The notes under the pieces were generated by a model. It made no database searches and was not told the DNA's origin. It saw nothing but the letters and a program-made list of their open reading frames with translations. A stretch of 64,000 bases of DNA from Lentisphaerae bacterium RIFOXYA12_64_32 (GTDB taxonomy: Bacteria; Verrucomicrobiota; Lentisphaeria; Oligosphaerales; YB12-FULL-65-16). The stretch lies in the NCBI GenBank assembly GCA_001803235.1, contig MHBL01000302.1:1-64000 (forward strand), read 5' to 3'. The translations under genes and the position numbers were made by a program. Below, one piece after another: positions 24,701 to 32,361 of the stretch. Each line of letters starts with the position of its first letter. The stretch's first letter is position 1.

Positions 24701-26045
24701 ACCGAACCCTACCGCTCCCGAAGCGGTCCGCAGCGGCGACGTGACACTCACACACACCAGCCTGGACTGGGCGATCGAGAACCCGCACTACCGCGTCGTG
24801 CTCCGACGCACCGGCGGCGTGATCCGCGAACTCTGGGCCAGGCAACCCGAACCACGCCTGGTCCTGCGCGAACAGGATGTCTACACGGACAAGGGCTTCA
24901 CCGCAAAGGACGATTGGGAACGTAATCATGCCGCAGCGTCAATGGACGGGGAGACCGGCGCCCGCGCCTGGTGCGAAGGCGACACGGTGCGCCTGCGTTT
25001 CGCAGGCATGCTCCGTGACGAGTACCGGTTCGGCATCCTCAGGCCGCCCGTCTGGATCGTCACGGACTACGCATTCGACGGGAGTCCGAGCTTCCGCGTG
25101 CGCTGGAGCGTCATGTGCGAGGGCAACGTGAAGGGCGACACCGCGTTCCTGGCTTGGTGTGCTTCCAGTCCGGACTGGAAGACCGCGCGATTCCTGCGTA
25201 GCGGAACCGAGATCGCGCAAGGCTTGTTCGACCGCAAGAACCGAACCGGCGAAACCGCCAAGCTCGAAGGCCGACCGGTCCCGGACACCCTCGTCATGGC
25301 CGGCGCAGACGGGACTGGACTACTCACACTCGGAGACCTCCAGATGGACGCGCCCGAGCCGCTGCACAACGTGTTTACGCACGGTGATCGCCTCTACCTC
25401 GCCTGGCTCGACGAGTCCGACCGCAATGTGCGCACAGGCCAGTGGTACCAGGCCAGCATGAGCATCACCGCCGGTGGTGCGGCTCCGGCTGCGGCGCCAG
25501 ACATCGCCTGGCACCGCGAGCCGGAGTCGGAAGGGATCGCCAATCCGTCGTTCGAGGCCGGCGGCGAATCACTGCGGACACTGGTTTCGGGGCAGAGTGT
25601 TCCGTTCCTTACGCCCGCCGCCGCACAGCGCCAGTGGGAACTGCCACGCGGTGCGACCATTGACCGGAGCACCGCCCACGGCGGCGCCGCCAGCATGCGC
25701 ATCGCCAACACGACTGGCGAGTACACGCTGGTGCGCCAACGCCTGCCGCCGTCCCTGGCCACACGCCGCAAACTGCGCCTGAACGTTTGGGTGAAGGGCG
25801 AGAACCTGGTCCAGGGCGACAAGCCCTGGAAAACCGGGATCGTCGAGTTCGAGTTCCGCGACACAGCCGACAAGATCGCGTACCACCACGCGCCGGCGGA
25901 ACTCCTCGGCACGTTCGACTGGCAACGCGTCGAGACCGTGTTCGACGTCCCCGCCGACGCGCAGGACATCCGGGTCCGGCTCGGTATCAACGGCGCCACC
26001 GGCACGATGTGGCTCGACGACGTCACCGTCACCCCCGCCCCCTGA
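21714..26045 (+). CDS. Secreted GH13-like alpha-amylase-family enzyme, very long, with C-terminal CBM-like domain
   Basis: About 1443 residues. The start at 21714 gives a signal peptide (MRKHWLTGCVSLLLALPGALRAAE); the frame upstream is not similar to anything. The middle (about residues 270-640) is a GH13-type barrel. Its signatures are a region-I-like DNVPHGG (unusual, the classic Asn-His is changed), GYRIDACSG with the nucleophile Asp, ILAETQF with the acid/base Glu, and YVESHDS. Beta-sandwich regions lie before and after. The last about 180 residues (NPSFEAGGESLR.. to MWLDDVTVTPAP) look like a CBM4/9-type sugar-binding domain. It likely cleaves an alpha-glucan or related polymer outside the cytoplasm. 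Confidence 0.85.
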   Translation: MRKHWLTGCVSLLLALPGALRAAETGAVKHGPWELQLAPATGAWLSLTWNGETVAANPTGAASADLKLDGNRWLSQDGAFRLARRDWNGDTGTLVQTLVSGTWELEETLRFGALGKPDRLARSLRLTYRPATGTEPAQFYGLNFHTFLPRHGRYLFPATVFDPNSRGACEDLESGARREGMSHGIWPLLLEQTPQRTLLFISDGRRDRNSVSIQAQGDTLRVSTYFTAQGWAWPSVSQDIGTAYMEIRPADAGSTLRDAVWPWFADIGLQTPSDRPDWVHDAALYAFHPGGTTGSGFKDLGGFRAAQAELLPRLARLGFGAVWVLPIEDRSCYWPRDYYRLADGLGTPDEYRDLVRSTHQAGIKVWQDNVPHGGTPANGQLRGNSPLWLAFDEKGDALNYWCWDFRDPNWQAYMGQVSEYFVREYDIDGYRIDACSGSKIVNWRRQGFPTLDRTPANVPEDWWRESLQAVGGVMPPLPYERGSLAVREGGMQMIRSIRQAVKKLKPREGAILAETQFAPYMQETDVIYDFQFCHNALLKMRHCAPAEFVSGMAQWLEEQKLAEPPGTLRMRYVESHDSVRARGWLGVAATRAMTAVSFYIHGMPMIYHDSDVGEGPFLQRLIAVRNALPELRRGDAFYQAVNVNPPSVFAVLRTFDGHAAIGLVNLDAVAADAVLDIPVAQLGLAADTRLTLWNAFTGERLGDGNAADFSQVRLNLPPWDTAILTWRPVGEPCPVPVAPTPAPTPEARPAAVPVLTRTDDALLVTTATYRLTVDAHTGLPRAMTDATGAELLGAADILLDADTPRLGNVALDTEPTADGLAIRARLPLGDTGGVQLAYRCLPDRVSVTAELDANTPGSRVGLVFPAAIPTARYQVNTVEGLLDDEFATCHTQGQPGAGSVYYRNQGTPVAWQAETQPLASNAPCLRAFPPTGTGLEIAVDNVLHSDLTNAMVLDRLGERAGWHAAFFWHWAGPLAAPAPERPARFTLNLRPVTAAEPNPTAPEAVRSGDVTLTHTSLDWAIENPHYRVVLRRTGGVIRELWARQPEPRLVLREQDVYTDKGFTAKDDWERNHAAASMDGETGARAWCEGDTVRLRFAGMLRDEYRFGILRPPVWIVTDYAFDGSPSFRVRWSVMCEGNVKGDTAFLAWCASSPDWKTARFLRSGTEIAQGLFDRKNRTGETAKLEGRPVPDTLVMAGADGTGLLTLGDLQMDAPEPLHNVFTHGDRLYLAWLDESDRNVRTGQWYQASMSITAGGAAPAAAPDIAWHREPESEGIANPSFEAGGESLRTLVSGQSVPFLTPAAAQRQWELPRGATIDRSTAHGGAASMRIANTTGEYTLVRQRLPPSLATRRKLRLNVWVKGENLVQGDKPWKTGIVEFEFRDTADKIAYHHAPAELLGTFDWQRVETVFDVPADAQDIRVRLGINGATGTMWLDDVTVTPAP

Positions 26046-26242
26046 TCGACACCAGACGCGCACATTGCCCGCCACGCCCGTTGTGCTATGGTGATGGCTG
26101 GACACACCGATCGATGGACTTGAGGTTTCGGGTTTCAGGAGTCCCAACGGAGACATGCTTCGAGCGGTGGAAATGGGGAGTCTCGCAGACTAACGCCATG
26201 GGTTGACGCCCTCCCCTGATACGCGGAGTGCCCCCCCGGGCA

Positions 26243-26284
26243 CCTGAAACCTGAAACCTGAAACCTGTAACCTGAAACCTGAAC
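26243..26284 (+). repeat. Short tandem repeat of CCTGAAA
   Basis: About six 7-bp units, one reading CCTGTAA. Related words occur at 26120-26140 and 43449-43468. It sits about 30 bp before the next start codon and may be a slippage-prone leader. No regulatory role is evident. Confidence 0.6.
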
Positions 26285-26314
26285 ACCCCTACCCTCAACC
26301 CAAGGAGTCCCACC

Positions 26315-27160
26315 ATGTTCAAGAACCTGTGTCCCGGCGCGGTCGGCATTAAGGCTGGATTCGAAGAGGCCGTGAAACTGGCGAAAGACAATGGATTCCA
26401 AGGACTGGACCTGTATCTGGACGCCGCCAAGCAGATGGGCGCCGGAAAAGTGCAGGAGATCTATGCCAAGGCCGGGCTCAAGATGGGGACCGGCGTACCG
26501 TGCCCGGACTTCCGCAAGGACGAGGAGACGTTCAAGAAAGGCCTGGCCACGTTGCCCGAAAGCGCCAAGCTCGCCGCCGCCTGCGGTTGCACGCGCTGCG
26601 CCACCTGGATCATGCCCGCATCGGATGAACTGACGTTTGCGGATAACTTCAAGCAGCACGCCCGACGTCTGCGCCAGGTGGCGCAAATCCTTAATGACCA
26701 TGGGATCAGTTTCGGCCTCGAGTTCGTCGGCCCGGCCACGATCCGCAAAACGCGCAAGTACGAGTTCATCTGGAACCTGCCCGGCATGCTCGAACTCTGT
26801 GACGCCATCGACACGCCGAACATGGGGTTGCTCGTCGACTCGTTCCACTGGTACACGTCGCGCGGCACAGTCGAGGACCTCACCCGGCTCAAGGCGAAGC
26901 AGGTCGTCCTGGTGCACGTCAACGACGCGCCGAAAGGCGTGGCGGTCGAGGACCAGGTCGACAACCAGCGAGCCCTGCCCGGCGAGACCGGCACGATCGA
27001 CATCGGCACGTTCCTGCGCGCGCTCGCCCAGATCGGCTGCGACGCACCCGTGGTCTCGGAACCGTTCAGCAAGACGCTGCCGACCCTGCCGGCCGCCGAG
27101 GCCGCCCGCATCACCGCCGGAAACCTGAACGCCATCTGGAAAACCGCCGGGCTGAAGTAG
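26315..27160 (+). CDS. TIM-barrel sugar isomerase/epimerase (hydroxypyruvate isomerase-like)
   Basis: A 281-residue AP_endonuc_2-type barrel. The metal-binding strand ends are visible: FGLEFVGP, GLLVDSFHWY, VVLVHVNDAP and APVVSEPFS. An insertion with CGCTRCATWIMPASDEL lies before them. The start ATG at 26315 is preceded by AAGGAG. There is no signal peptide, so it acts in the cytoplasm. It is probably part of the sugar-processing neighbourhood (amylase upstream, GH84-like downstream). It belongs to the same broad family as the isomerase at 11358-12170 but is not a close copy. Confidence 0.87.
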   Translation: MFKNLCPGAVGIKAGFEEAVKLAKDNGFQGLDLYLDAAKQMGAGKVQEIYAKAGLKMGTGVPCPDFRKDEETFKKGLATLPESAKLAAACGCTRCATWIMPASDELTFADNFKQHARRLRQVAQILNDHGISFGLEFVGPATIRKTRKYEFIWNLPGMLELCDAIDTPNMGLLVDSFHWYTSRGTVEDLTRLKAKQVVLVHVNDAPKGVAVEDQVDNQRALPGETGTIDIGTFLRALAQIGCDAPVVSEPFSKTLPTLPAAEAARITAGNLNAIWKTAGLK

Positions 27161-27176
27161 ACGGCGCGGTAACTCA

Positions 27177-27262
27177 TACGTCCCATATGTCCCCTGCGTC
27201 CCATTCCACTCATAAGACCCATAGGACAGATAGGCCCCATGCGACTCATAGGACTCATGAGA
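27177..27262 (+). repeat. Degenerate CATAGGAC/CCCATA word repeats
   Basis: A low-complexity stretch of repeated words such as GACTCATAGGACTCATGAGA, running into the start of the next gene. It includes two possible ATG starts (27239 and 27257) and gives the first of them a low-complexity N-terminus. Confidence 0.5.
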
Positions 27263-27743
27263 CACATCGCTTGCACACAGGCTACCGTGGCGTTTGCGGG
27301 TCTCGCACTGGTGTCGCTGCTCGCGACCGGCGCAGCGTCCGCGGCACCCGCACTCTTCCCGGCGCCGCAGCAGTGCGCGGTGGGCGAGCAGCGCCTGCCG
27401 CTGCCGGCTGAAGTCGTCATTGCCGTGGGCGAAAACGCGTCACCGACCGAACTCTATGCGGCCGAGACATTGGTCCGCGACCTGGCGGAGCGGTCCCAGT
27501 GTCAGGCAAAACTAGCACGGCCGGGCGAACCGGGTGCGGACTCCGCAACGGTCGTGCTGGGTCAGGCGGGTGCAAACCCCGCACTCTGGGAGCTGGTGGC
27601 GAAGCTGCTGAAAGAACCGCTCCCCGCAATGCCCGCGACGGCAGCGCCGGAAGGCTACACACTCCGCGTCACCGCGGTCGAGGGCCGGCCGCTGGCCATT
27701 GTCCAAGGCGTTGACGCATCCGGTACCCTCTCGGCAGTCTCAC
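27257..27743 (+). pseudogene. GH84-like enzyme, 5' part (signal peptide and N-terminal domain) before a frameshift
   Basis: Starting at ATG 27257 (or 27239), this part encodes a signal peptide (..LALVSLLATGAASAAP) and a GH20b/GH84-type N-terminal domain (FPAPQQCAVGE.. to EGYTLRVTAVEGRPLAIVQGVDASGTLSAV). In relatives this runs directly into a TLxQLL segment. Here TLEQLF appears in the next frame at 27743, so one base seems to be missing near 27737-27743. The rest of the enzyme is intact downstream. Either the gene is truly broken or the base is a sequencing or assembly error. Confidence 0.7.
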
Positions 27744-29892
27744 GTTGGAGCAACTCTTCGAGCGGCGCGACGACGGGCTCGGGCTGCCGGTCCCGGTCGA
27801 GATCCAGGACGCGCCCGTGATGATCACCCGTGCCTATACCGGCTGCTCGCGCGACGTGACACCCGCCGGCATTGCCAACCTGGACTGGATGACGCGCTGC
27901 CGGCTGAACACCGGGTATTACGAGATGTACGCCGACCAGGGCCAACTCGAAGTTCCCGACGTGGTTGCCGACTTGGTCCGCGAGTGCGACCGGCGCGGCA
28001 TCACGCTTTTCGGCTGCCTCTCGAACTGGCGCACCGAGAAGCACCTGAAACGCGAACTGTGCCCCTCCAACGCCGCTGATGTGGCGCTGATCGAGGGACA
28101 GCTCGAGCAGTTCGCGGCGCGCGGCTGCCACGCGCTGGTCTTCCTGTTCGACGACATCGTAGACAGCACCGTCTGCCACACCGCGACGTGCGCCGCGTGC
28201 AAGACCGCGTTCGGTGACCTGGCTGGGGTCCAGAACGCCTGGATCCGCAAGATGGCCGCGGTGGCGGCCAAGCACGGAATCACACGCCTGCTAGCCTGTC
28301 CCACGCCGTACTTCCGCGGCTGGGAGAAGTGCTGCAGCGGCAAGCTGGACGGCGTTGCCTATTATGCGAAGTTCGCACAGGGCGCGGAGTTCGCCACGGT
28401 GCAGCAGTACTTCTGCCCGTTCTCGCCGGCGGAAGTCGCAGCCGCCGAGAAAGCGGGCCTGCGCAACTTCGTCTGGTGGCAGAACGGCTGCTACGGGCTG
28501 CCGGGCATTTCCGAAGCGGTCAAGGCGCTGGGCCTGTGGGGCGGCGCGCCACAGGTCGCCTGGGGCTGGTACGGCGCCGAGTGGAAGTCGGGCGAAGGCC
28601 CGCTCACCAGCGCTGAAACACTCGCGGACCTGCGCAGCCTGCCGGACCGCACCAAACACGTTTGGCTCTGTGCCGGCGGCGACCTGACTTTCGCCGTCTG
28701 GGGCGCGTACTGCTGGAACCCGGCGCAGTACGCCCCGGATGCCACGGAGCGGATCGTCATCGAGGCGCTGCTGGGCCCGGGCACGTACGAACCGTACGCC
28801 GCACTCGAGAGGGAAGCACGGACCTGGGCTTACCGGTTCGCCGGGGATCGGCATCCCCTCGCCGCACCGGGCGGCACGACGCAGGACACGGAACTCGCCG
28901 CACTGGCGGCATCGGCCACGACCGCCAGGCAGCAGTTCAACCTGATCCGCGACCGGACGGCGGCAACCCGTCCGCGACCCGCACTACTGCCCCCTGCGCC
29001 GCTGAAGGCGACCCTGGCGCGACTCGAGGGCGACGTGACGCTGCTGGAACGCGCATTGGACCAAGGCCGCACCGGCCGTGTCGGGGTCACCGTCACACCG
29101 TTCAGCACCAATCCCGACGGCACCGGTGTCCGGCACCAAGCCGACCTGACGATCCGCGGCTTTCTCGACGCCTACGCGCTGCGGTACGCGATCCACGAGG
29201 AACCGACTGGGCAGTTCCGCCGCTGCCAGTGGCATTTCGGCGCCGGACTCGGCAAGCGCGCGCCCAGCTACCGGAACTGGTACGACGCCGGCTTCCTCGA
29301 CGTCGAGGTCAACGGTGTCTCGCTCGACACCTGCAAGGCGGAGTTCCGCGTCGACAAGGACGCCACCGGCCACGAACGCATTGTCGGCCGTTGGGACGCC
29401 ACACCCGCCACCGTGACGCTCACGTTCGACCTGACCAAGTCCGGCGCGCTGGTCATTGACGGGGCGGTCGAGCCGAAAGGTGCGGTGGAGAAACTCGAGG
29501 TCAAGCTCTGGTGCATACCCAGCGCCGGCAGCGGCGACTGGAAAGACCTGGACCGGTGGCTGGCCACGTCGTCGCGCGAGGTGCAGCACACGCAGAGTGT
29601 GAAGCTCGATCCGGCAACGGAGCGTTGGTGTCTCTACTACGATCGCACCTACGACGTGCCGCACGACAAGGCCGAAGGCCCGTGCGCCCTGATGTTCGTT
29701 CCCGCGCAGGTCAGCGGCGTCGCGGTCGATCTGCAGCCGTACGTCGTGGGCACGCGCCTCGAGTACCCGGCGGTAACACGCGCCTTCCGCCTCGCTATCT
29801 GGGACCTGCACGGCCTGCGCAATGCCGACGCGCTCAACTGCTTCCGCCAACGCACTGCGGAGTTCGCCGCGGACCTCGACCCGGCGAAGTAA
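27743..29892 (+). CDS. GH84-like beta-N-acetylglucosaminidase, catalytic part after the frameshift
   Basis: About 715 residues continue the preceding frame. GH84 features include the paired catalytic acids in VFLFDDIVDS, the strand CPTPYFRGW and FVWWQNGCYG, corresponding to PTEYxxxW and IWWNFP in known O-GlcNAcase-like enzymes. After about residue 430 come helical and beta-sandwich regions, ending in a CBM9-like segment (YPAVTRAFRLAIWDLHG..). GH84 enzymes remove N-acetylglucosamine by substrate-assisted catalysis. Without the 5' part it would lack a signal peptide, so as read it is probably not exported. The start given is the junction, not a real initiation codon. Confidence 0.72.
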
Positions 29893-29905
29893 ATCGCGAT
29901 GCGAC

Positions 29906-29951
29906 CATGAAGGACTTGGCGCGGCCCCGGGCCGCGCCAGGCCCTTCATGG
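29906..29951. terminator. Long inverted repeat after the GH84-like gene
   Basis: Arms CCATGAAGG..CCTTCATGG surround an inner GGCGCGGCC..GGCCGCGCC stem, right after the gene's stop. There is no U-tract, so whether it ends transcription is uncertain; it also marks the border of the less G+C-rich island that follows. Confidence 0.5.
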
Positions 29952-30113
29952 TAGAGTGGTTCCCAACTTGCGTTCTGCGTTGCACGGCTGTAGAATCGAT
30001 GTCGACGCCACGGGGGACGCGGGTGGATTCCGGTTTGGTCTTGGACGCCACACTTCCCCAGACTGCGAGATTATTCGTCAGGATCGGATGCTCGACCCAG
30101 GGAGATGGACAGC

Positions 30114-30752
30114 ATGCAGCCTGCCAGTTCGGCCGTTGAGTTGGCGAATTACTTGCGGAGGAGACTTGAGCGGTTGGAGTACTGCAACGCCGACTTGGAG
30201 CGGCGGGTCTCGGAAGACGAAGCCGAGTTCTGCCGCAAAGTAGACGAAGGGGTCTACAAGAGAGATGACCCAGAACTTGGTCGCGTCGTTTTCCATCTCG
30301 AATACGTTCTCGCGAATACGTTCAGGACTTGCATGCTCAGCGCCGTGTGCTCCTTCCTTGAGGAGGCGCTGAAATCGATGGGCTCACTCCTGGTGCCTCA
30401 ATACGATGCGGAGCTGAAGAAACGAGAAGGTCGTTGGCTCAAGAAGAATCTCCTTGCATTGCGCGACATGGCTGGAGTGGATTGTCAGTCTGTTCAAGCC
30501 AGCGTGGATAGGTTTGACGACCTGATCGTGCTCAGGAACTGCGTAGTGCATTCGGGAGGAAGCGTTGCTGGCGACCGTAAACCCGAGGATGTTCGTGCCG
30601 CCGTGAAGCGCATAGACAGCCCCGATATTGCGGAGATCTCACGTGACGACTTCCTCATTTTCGGAGACCAACTCGTGCCAGAGGCAATCACGGTCGCCGA
30701 GGATATCGCCGAATGCATCCTGACAAGCAAGTTGGGGGCGAGCGTTGCGTAG
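30114..30752 (+). CDS. HEPN-like protein of unknown role
   Basis: About 212 mostly helical residues. The start at 30114 has GGGAG at good spacing (an ATG at 30105 is also possible). A motif R-N-C-V-V-H (about residues 141-146) fits the RNxxxH signature of HEPN RNases, which occur in toxin-antitoxin and phage-defence systems. Charged helices precede it (VRRRLERLEYCNADLERRVSEDEAEF..). Base composition is clearly less G+C-rich than the neighbours, suggesting transfer. No obvious nucleotidyltransferase (MNT) partner is next to it. The family call rests on the short motif and helical character only. Confidence 0.6.
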   Translation: MQPASSAVELANYLRRRLERLEYCNADLERRVSEDEAEFCRKVDEGVYKRDDPELGRVVFHLEYVLANTFRTCMLSAVCSFLEEALKSMGSLLVPQYDAELKKREGRWLKKNLLALRDMAGVDCQSVQASVDRFDDLIVLRNCVVHSGGSVAGDRKPEDVRAAVKRIDSPDIAEISRDDFLIFGDQLVPEAITVAEDIAECILTSKLGASVA

Positions 30753-30855
30753 GAAGAAGGAATGGCATTGCCTAACTAGGCCATGCATGCGACATTGCTA
30801 TCCGCTCCGCCCACGATGGTTGGCGCTGGACCAGTAACAGGTGAGGGAGGTAGTT

Positions 30856-31374
30856 GTGGAATCCCTTTCCGATTTCGAGCAGCAAATTGCCGCCACGTTC
30901 GGTAGACCTTTGAACCAGTCTGCGATCACGGCTGCACAGGACTTCTTTGAGCATTGGCAGGACTTCGCAGGCCTGATCTCCAGACGCCATCTGCCGCTGC
31001 ACGTGGATCCCTTCTTCTTAGCCCACAATTTCCCCAAGTACCGGCGGTACCAACCATGGAAAGGAGCGGGCTTGGTTGGGATCCTTGCTGGTCTCGCCAC
31101 AGTCTGGTTCTGCTGGCCCCTCGGCGCTGTTCTCCTCTTCGCCGGAGTCATTCTGCATGCGATCGGGAATCGAATCCGTTTCAATGACGCAAAGGCTTTC
31201 GCAGAGCACCTAATGGAAGAGGCCACGTTCAATCCCGCTGGTGGCGGTTTCGCGGCGCTCTGCGCACACTACACTGCTGGCATCATCTACTTTGTCACTC
31301 CAACAGGTCAAGCCGTTTGGCCACAACGCCCTTCGGACGCGATAACAGGACAGCACACACGGATTCAGAAATGA
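30856..31374 (+). CDS. Hypothetical membrane-anchored protein
   Basis: About 172 residues. The GTG at 30856 follows GGGAGG and is preferred to the GTG at 30841. A soluble helical N-terminus (about 70 residues) is followed by two close hydrophobic helices (GLVGILAGLATVWFCWPLGAVLLFAGVILHAIG) and a short C-terminal part. I recognise no family. It shares the lower G+C content of the HEPN gene and may belong to the same transferred island. Confidence 0.6.
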   Translation: MESLSDFEQQIAATFGRPLNQSAITAAQDFFEHWQDFAGLISRRHLPLHVDPFFLAHNFPKYRRYQPWKGAGLVGILAGLATVWFCWPLGAVLLFAGVILHAIGNRIRFNDAKAFAEHLMEEATFNPAGGGFAALCAHYTAGIIYFVTPTGQAVWPQRPSDAITGQHTRIQK

Positions 31375-31390
31375 ACGGGAATCGACTCGC

Positions 31391-31633
31391 ATGGTTGCTG
31401 TGCATCCACGGATTCTGGAACGTCGTGGGAAGAAGCAGTTCGCTGTGTTGCCCTACGACGAGTTCAGCCGTCCCATCGCGGAACTGGAGGACTACAGGGA
31501 TCTTCGGCTCCTGCGTGCGGCGAAGTCCGCGGAAGGACACGCACCTGGAATCAGTTTGACCGAACTGAAACCCTGGTTGGGGTTCTCGACACGAACGAAA
31601 AGCTGTGCCCGTCGTCCCCGCCGATCCAGTTGA
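31391..31633 (+). CDS. Orphan Phd/YefM-like antitoxin
   Basis: An 80-residue protein. MVAVHPRILERRGKKQFAVLPYDEF and the following EDLRLLRAAK-type helix resemble the antitoxin group with VLPYEEF and LRLLREAK motifs. Such antitoxins normally precede a RelE/ParE toxin, but here no toxin follows; the next genes are a complete AbrB/PIN pair. The tail after SLTELKPWLG (GFSTRTKSCARRPRRSS) is basic and may be frame run-on. Possibly a remnant. Confidence 0.6.
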   Translation: MVAVHPRILERRGKKQFAVLPYDEFSRPIAELEDYRDLRLLRAAKSAEGHAPGISLTELKPWLGFSTRTKSCARRPRRSS

Positions 31634-31651
31634 TCTCCCCGTCGATCCTCC

Positions 31652-31686
31652 TTGACAGCAGTAGGTATTACTGGTAAGGTATTACC
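31652..31686 (+). promoter_or_regulatory. Promoter/operator of the AbrB-PIN pair
   Basis: TTGACA (31652-31657) is followed by a direct repeat GGTATTAC (31664-31671 and 31678-31685) and the inverted word GGTAAGGTATTACC just before the antitoxin ATG. AbrB-type antitoxins bind such repeats at their own promoters. The -10 box is weak. Confidence 0.5.
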
Positions 31687-31914
31687 ATGAGAGTAACCAC
31701 CAAAGGACAAGTCACGATACCGGCCCGGATCAGGGGATACTTGGGCATTCAGCCGCACGCCGACGTTGATTTCCAGATCCGCAAGGGGTTGGTCGTGCTC
31801 GTCAAGGCCGGGCAGGCCAGAAAAGCGGGCCGGACGAAGTTCGAGAGTATGCGCGGCATCCTCGCGGGCAGGTTGACGACCGACCAGTGGATGAAGGCAA
31901 CGCGAGGCGACTGA
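31687..31914 (+). CDS. vapB: AbrB/SpoVT-type antitoxin (VapB-like)
   Basis: A 75-residue swapped-hairpin DNA-binding protein; MRVTTKGQVTIPARIRGYLGI is the family signature. The C-terminal part (MRGILAGRLTTDQWMKATRGD) is the usual toxin-binding tail. Its stop overlaps the next start by one base (TGATG), so it is coupled to the toxin gene. Confidence 0.92.
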   Translation: MRVTTKGQVTIPARIRGYLGIQPHADVDFQIRKGLVVLVKAGQARKAGRTKFESMRGILAGRLTTDQWMKATRGD

Positions 31915-32315
31915 TGCCAGTTCTCGTTGACACGAACATCATCATCGATGTTGTCACGGACGATCCTGACTGGGCAAACTGGTCCATTCGCCAGCTTGAC
32001 GCGAATGCGGCCGATGGGTTGGTCATCAACCCGGTCATCTATGCGGAGTTGTGCTTCGGTTTCCCTGCGGTTGAGGGGGTGGACGATCTGGTCAAGGAGT
32101 TTGGCCTGTCTTACCAGGATGTCCCGCGCCCGGGGCTGTTCAGGGCTGCCAAGGCCTTCGCTGTGTACAAGTCCCGCGGGGGCGCCAAGGAGTCGGTTCT
32201 GCCCGACTTCTTCGTTGGGGGGCATGCTGAAGCGACAGGGCTGCCCGTTCTCACACGCGATACGGCCCGGTTCCGAACCTACTTTCCAACCGTGCGTCTG
32301 ATCTGTCCGGACTGA
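31914..32315 (+). CDS. vapC: PIN-domain toxin (VapC-like)
   Basis: A 133-residue PIN ribonuclease: MPVLVDTNIIIDVV at the start, a central Glu (YAELCFG), SVLPDFFVGGHAE with acidic ligands and PVLTRDTARFRTYFP near the end. The start at 31914 is fixed by the TGATG overlap with the antitoxin. It is distinct from the pair at 14.9-15.6 kb. Confidence 0.92.
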   Translation: MPVLVDTNIIIDVVTDDPDWANWSIRQLDANAADGLVINPVIYAELCFGFPAVEGVDDLVKEFGLSYQDVPRPGLFRAAKAFAVYKSRGGAKESVLPDFFVGGHAEATGLPVLTRDTARFRTYFPTVRLICPD

Positions 32316-32361
32316 GCTGTCCCGCCGGGACTGGCCACGCCACGCGCCCGCACCATCGCGC

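Noticed and set aside
26243-26284. Possible CRISPR-like array from evenly spaced CCTGAAA units
   Set aside because: Seven-base units with no spacers; a simple tandem repeat. No cas genes in the window.
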